From Niveispirillum sp. SYP-B3756 (GTDB lineage: Bacteria; Pseudomonadota; Alphaproteobacteria; Azospirillales; Azospirillaceae), in contig NZ_WIDQ01000002.1 of the NCBI RefSeq assembly GCF_009495745.1, forward strand, positions 1-64,000: a DNA stretch of 64,000 nt, given 5' to 3'. The notes under the pieces are model-generated. The model was not told the origin of the DNA. It searched no databases and was given only the letters and a program-made list of their open reading frames with translations. Below, one piece after another: positions 62,901-64,000 of the stretch; position 1 is the stretch's first letter, and every line of letters begins with the position of its first letter. A program made the position numbers and the translations under genes.

Positions 62901-63545
62901 ATGTCCGGACTGACGTTGTTCGACAAGATCCGTGCCCTGCCCGCCGGCCGCGATCTGCCGATCATCATTGTCTCCGCCATCGCCGATCAGGGGCGGGAAA
63001 CGCTGGATGGGGAGGCGGTGGGCATCATTGACTGGCTGCCCAAGCCCATTGACCCGGACCGGCTGATCCGCGCCATCGGCCGGGCCATCGCCCGTCCCGG
63101 CAGCCAGCGACCGCTGCTGCTGCATGTGGAGGATGATCCCGACATGCGGCTGGTGGTGCAGCGTGTTCTCTCGCGGCTGGCCGAAATCGTGCCGGCCTCA
63201 TCCATGGCAGAGGCCCGAAAGGCCGCGGAGGAACAGTATTTTGATCTCGCCATCATTGACATCGACATGCCCGGCGGATCAGGGCTGGACGTGATCCCGC
63301 TGCTGCGCGACCGCGCCGGCGGGCCTGTACCGGTGGTGGTGTTCACCGGCGCCGACATCGACCTGGCCGCCCTGCGCCAGGTGGCGGCCACCCTGGTCAA
63401 GTCACGCGCGCGCAGCGACGATCTGGTCGAAACCATTCAAGGGCTGATACAAAGGCTGCGTCACGCTGGACATGGGCCGGCCGACGTGATCAGCCATACC
63501 TCCTCTTTACCCGAACCGCCCCGTCATCTGGAGCCCTCATCATGA
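59985..63545 (+). CDS. Hybrid histidine kinase with two receiver domains
   Basis: 1186 residues. One membrane helix near 7-25, a periplasmic helical sensor domain (about 26-320), a second helix (LLASILLLLFGVVLTMAALLL), HAMP, then two PAS domains (about 405-660). HisKA has STVSHELRTPLTAIRA. The ATPase has NLVSNAVKFSP, DQGCGIP and GGTGLGLAI. Two receiver domains follow: REC1 (VCEDNPDIARLLGLM; D in LDLLLPD) and REC2 (HVEDDPDMRLVV; D in IIDIDMPGG). It overlaps the next response regulator gene by 4 bases. Ligand unknown. Confidence 0.95.
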   Translation: MRLRYFITVLILALAVGFLAMAGVDIFQSWREKRNAEDFIHSDAARGTLLYASADWALERGLGYMLLFSQAPVPLEKRQELAAIAGRADGYWRQAFAALSAPEKRPQISLHTLQEMNQVIAAANETRAMVIQALSQPRSQRPIDLHERWFTAMTGVIDQSGVLRFQVLASIPIDDTRIDTQSWLKQYSWVAAEYAGRERALIAGALAGGPTLAAVQTALIDANARHAWAWGSIENMARAGIGNVDSLVAEARQVMNTVVAPARHNAMQRLSSSDYRPDMAEAEKWFAAATRGIDSLLDIQRAATVASANRAADLSRLARRDLLASILLLLFGVVLTMAALLLAHYRLLRPLAELTDLFEKIARGRTDLTVPDTRRHDEVGELARAAAAFRETHLEGRRMAEELRRREHLLGLFISHAPTAIAMLDRDMRYLAVSRRWLSEYGLEGRNVSGLSYYDLFPETDERWRAIHRACLEGETAASQEDRLVGTDGTVNWLRWEIHPWHDIDGHVGGIIIFTEFITERKEAESEIRHLATHLQVMLDSADAAFISTDADGTIQIFNRGAERMLGYGAHELIGRQTPVLFHDPAELAGVLNGLRQEGIPINSPFDALVHDARQGRPCQREWTMVDRDGHRFPALLSVNALRTADGHIQGFLGIANNISQLREADRLKAEFISTVSHELRTPLTAIRASLGMVNSGLFGDVPEEAQQLTDIAQQSTERLIRLINDLLDIEKIASGKMRFEMKPHQLSALLRQTMQDNEALAGRAGVTLQLADGEQVATVRGDADRLVQTFTNLVSNAVKFSPAGSTVQISVITLKPNWVRVSIIDQGCGIPEDFRPRIFQRFAQADGSDSRAKGGTGLGLAITREIVERHGGEISFETRVGSGTQFHVDLPVLDDLPVTALLADDGGEAGTEKPTAHVLVCEDNPDIARLLGLMLTQAGFDPVLAPDGEEALRQLRERRFDAMTLDLLLPDMSGLTLFDKIRALPAGRDLPIIIVSAIADQGRETLDGEAVGIIDWLPKPIDPDRLIRAIGRAIARPGSQRPLLLHVEDDPDMRLVVQRVLSRLAEIVPASSMAEARKAAEEQYFDLAIIDIDMPGGSGLDVIPLLRDRAGGPVPVVVFTGADIDLAALRQVAATLVKSRARSDDLVETIQGLIQRLRHAGHGPADVISHTSSLPEPPRHLEPSS

Positions 63546-63934
63546 CCACGGACCTCAACCGTATCCTCTATGTTGAGGATGAGGAGATGCTGCGCACAGT
63601 CACCAACCTGGCGCTGACCCGAATTGGCAAATTCACCGTGGAACTATGTGACAGCGGCACCCGGGCGGTGGCCACCGCTAAGACGTTCAAGCCTGACCTG
63701 ATTTTGCTGGATGTGATGATGCCGGGCATGGATGGGCCGGCCACGCTGCGTGCCCTGCAGGCGGACCCGGAGACGGCGGCCATCCCGGTGATCTTCATCA
63801 CCGCCAAGGTGCAGCCGCGCGAGGTAGAGGCTTTCCTGGCCCTGGGCGTCATTGATGTGGTGCCCAAGCCGTTCGAGCCGATGACGCTGGCACGCGACAT
63901 CCGTGCCATCTGGGACCGCCACCACGGCGGTTGA
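63542..63934 (+). CDS. Stand-alone response regulator (CheY-type)
   Basis: 130 residues, receiver domain only. Acidic residues E12/D13/E14, phospho-acceptor D57 (LILLDVMMPG), the conserved T/A in FITAKV and K in VPKPFEP are present. No output domain. The start overlaps the kinase stop (ATGA), so it is made with the hybrid kinase and is its likely phospho-partner or an adaptor. Confidence 0.95.
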   Translation: MTTDLNRILYVEDEEMLRTVTNLALTRIGKFTVELCDSGTRAVATAKTFKPDLILLDVMMPGMDGPATLRALQADPETAAIPVIFITAKVQPREVEAFLALGVIDVVPKPFEPMTLARDIRAIWDRHHGG

Positions 63935-64000
63935 CCCCTGTCTGCCTATGCCTTCCGCCCATGCCAGGGGCGGTTGTGCCTAGACGGACAGTCCAATGGG

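Noticed and set aside
1-64000. CRISPR array, tRNA or rRNA genes
   Set aside because: No regularly spaced repeats of that type, and no tRNA or rRNA-like segment, was recognised by eye; a dedicated scan was not possible.

Overview
This GC-rich, densely coded window comes from a Gram-negative bacterium. It has outer-membrane export proteins, a TolC-type type I exporter, LPS/capsule sugar genes and stacked two-component systems. The protein style (RTX and Calx-beta surface proteins, methyltransferase-regulatory-domain protein, bacterioferritin, YjbH/SLBB exporters) fits an alphaproteobacterium, probably a Rhodospirillales/Azospirillaceae relative. That placement is inference. No rRNA, tRNA or CRISPR array was seen.

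Layout. 1-125: start of a transposase at the end of an IS element that runs off the left edge. 138-4573: a methyl-accepting chemotaxis protein and a kinase/response-regulator pair. 5050-13346: a synthase-dependent exopolysaccharide unit with a BcsB-like periplasmic protein, a GT2 synthase carrying an N-terminal MshEN-type domain (possible c-di-GMP sensor), a polytopic membrane protein, a receiver protein with a broken GGDEF domain, a beta-barrel protein and a divergent glycosidase lipoprotein. 13358-18448: ManC, then housekeeping genes (two small paralogous proteins around a DedA protein, MaoC, bacterioferritin, and a hemerythrin behind an NsrR-like operator). 18554-24557: UDP-sugar epimerases, UDP-galactopyranose mutase, a glycosyltransferase and a flippase, consistent with a galactofuranose-containing glycan.

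24745-28013: two tandem XRE regulators, an unknown membrane protein and a CAP/RTX protein form one operon. Facing it (28372-42427, minus strand) is a type I secretion locus: a 2202-residue Calx-beta/RTX protein, a GT4 glycosyltransferase, a methyltransferase, an unknown protein, the ABC transporter, its HlyD adaptor and a second unknown protein. The CAP/RTX protein and the giant protein share a distinctive repeat of about 45 residues. I read this as one surface-layer-like system with dedicated export and probable glycosylation and methylation.

42949-58772: a capsule/EPS locus with rhamnosyltransferase-like GT2 enzymes, dTDP-rhamnose genes rfbCBAD, a Wzy/ligase-like protein, a GT2, a Wzz-like protein, YjbH, a very large SLBB export protein, and YjbF and YjbE homologues (a rearranged gfc/yjb set). 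59054-63934: two unknown small proteins, then a hybrid histidine kinase overlapping a stand-alone response regulator.
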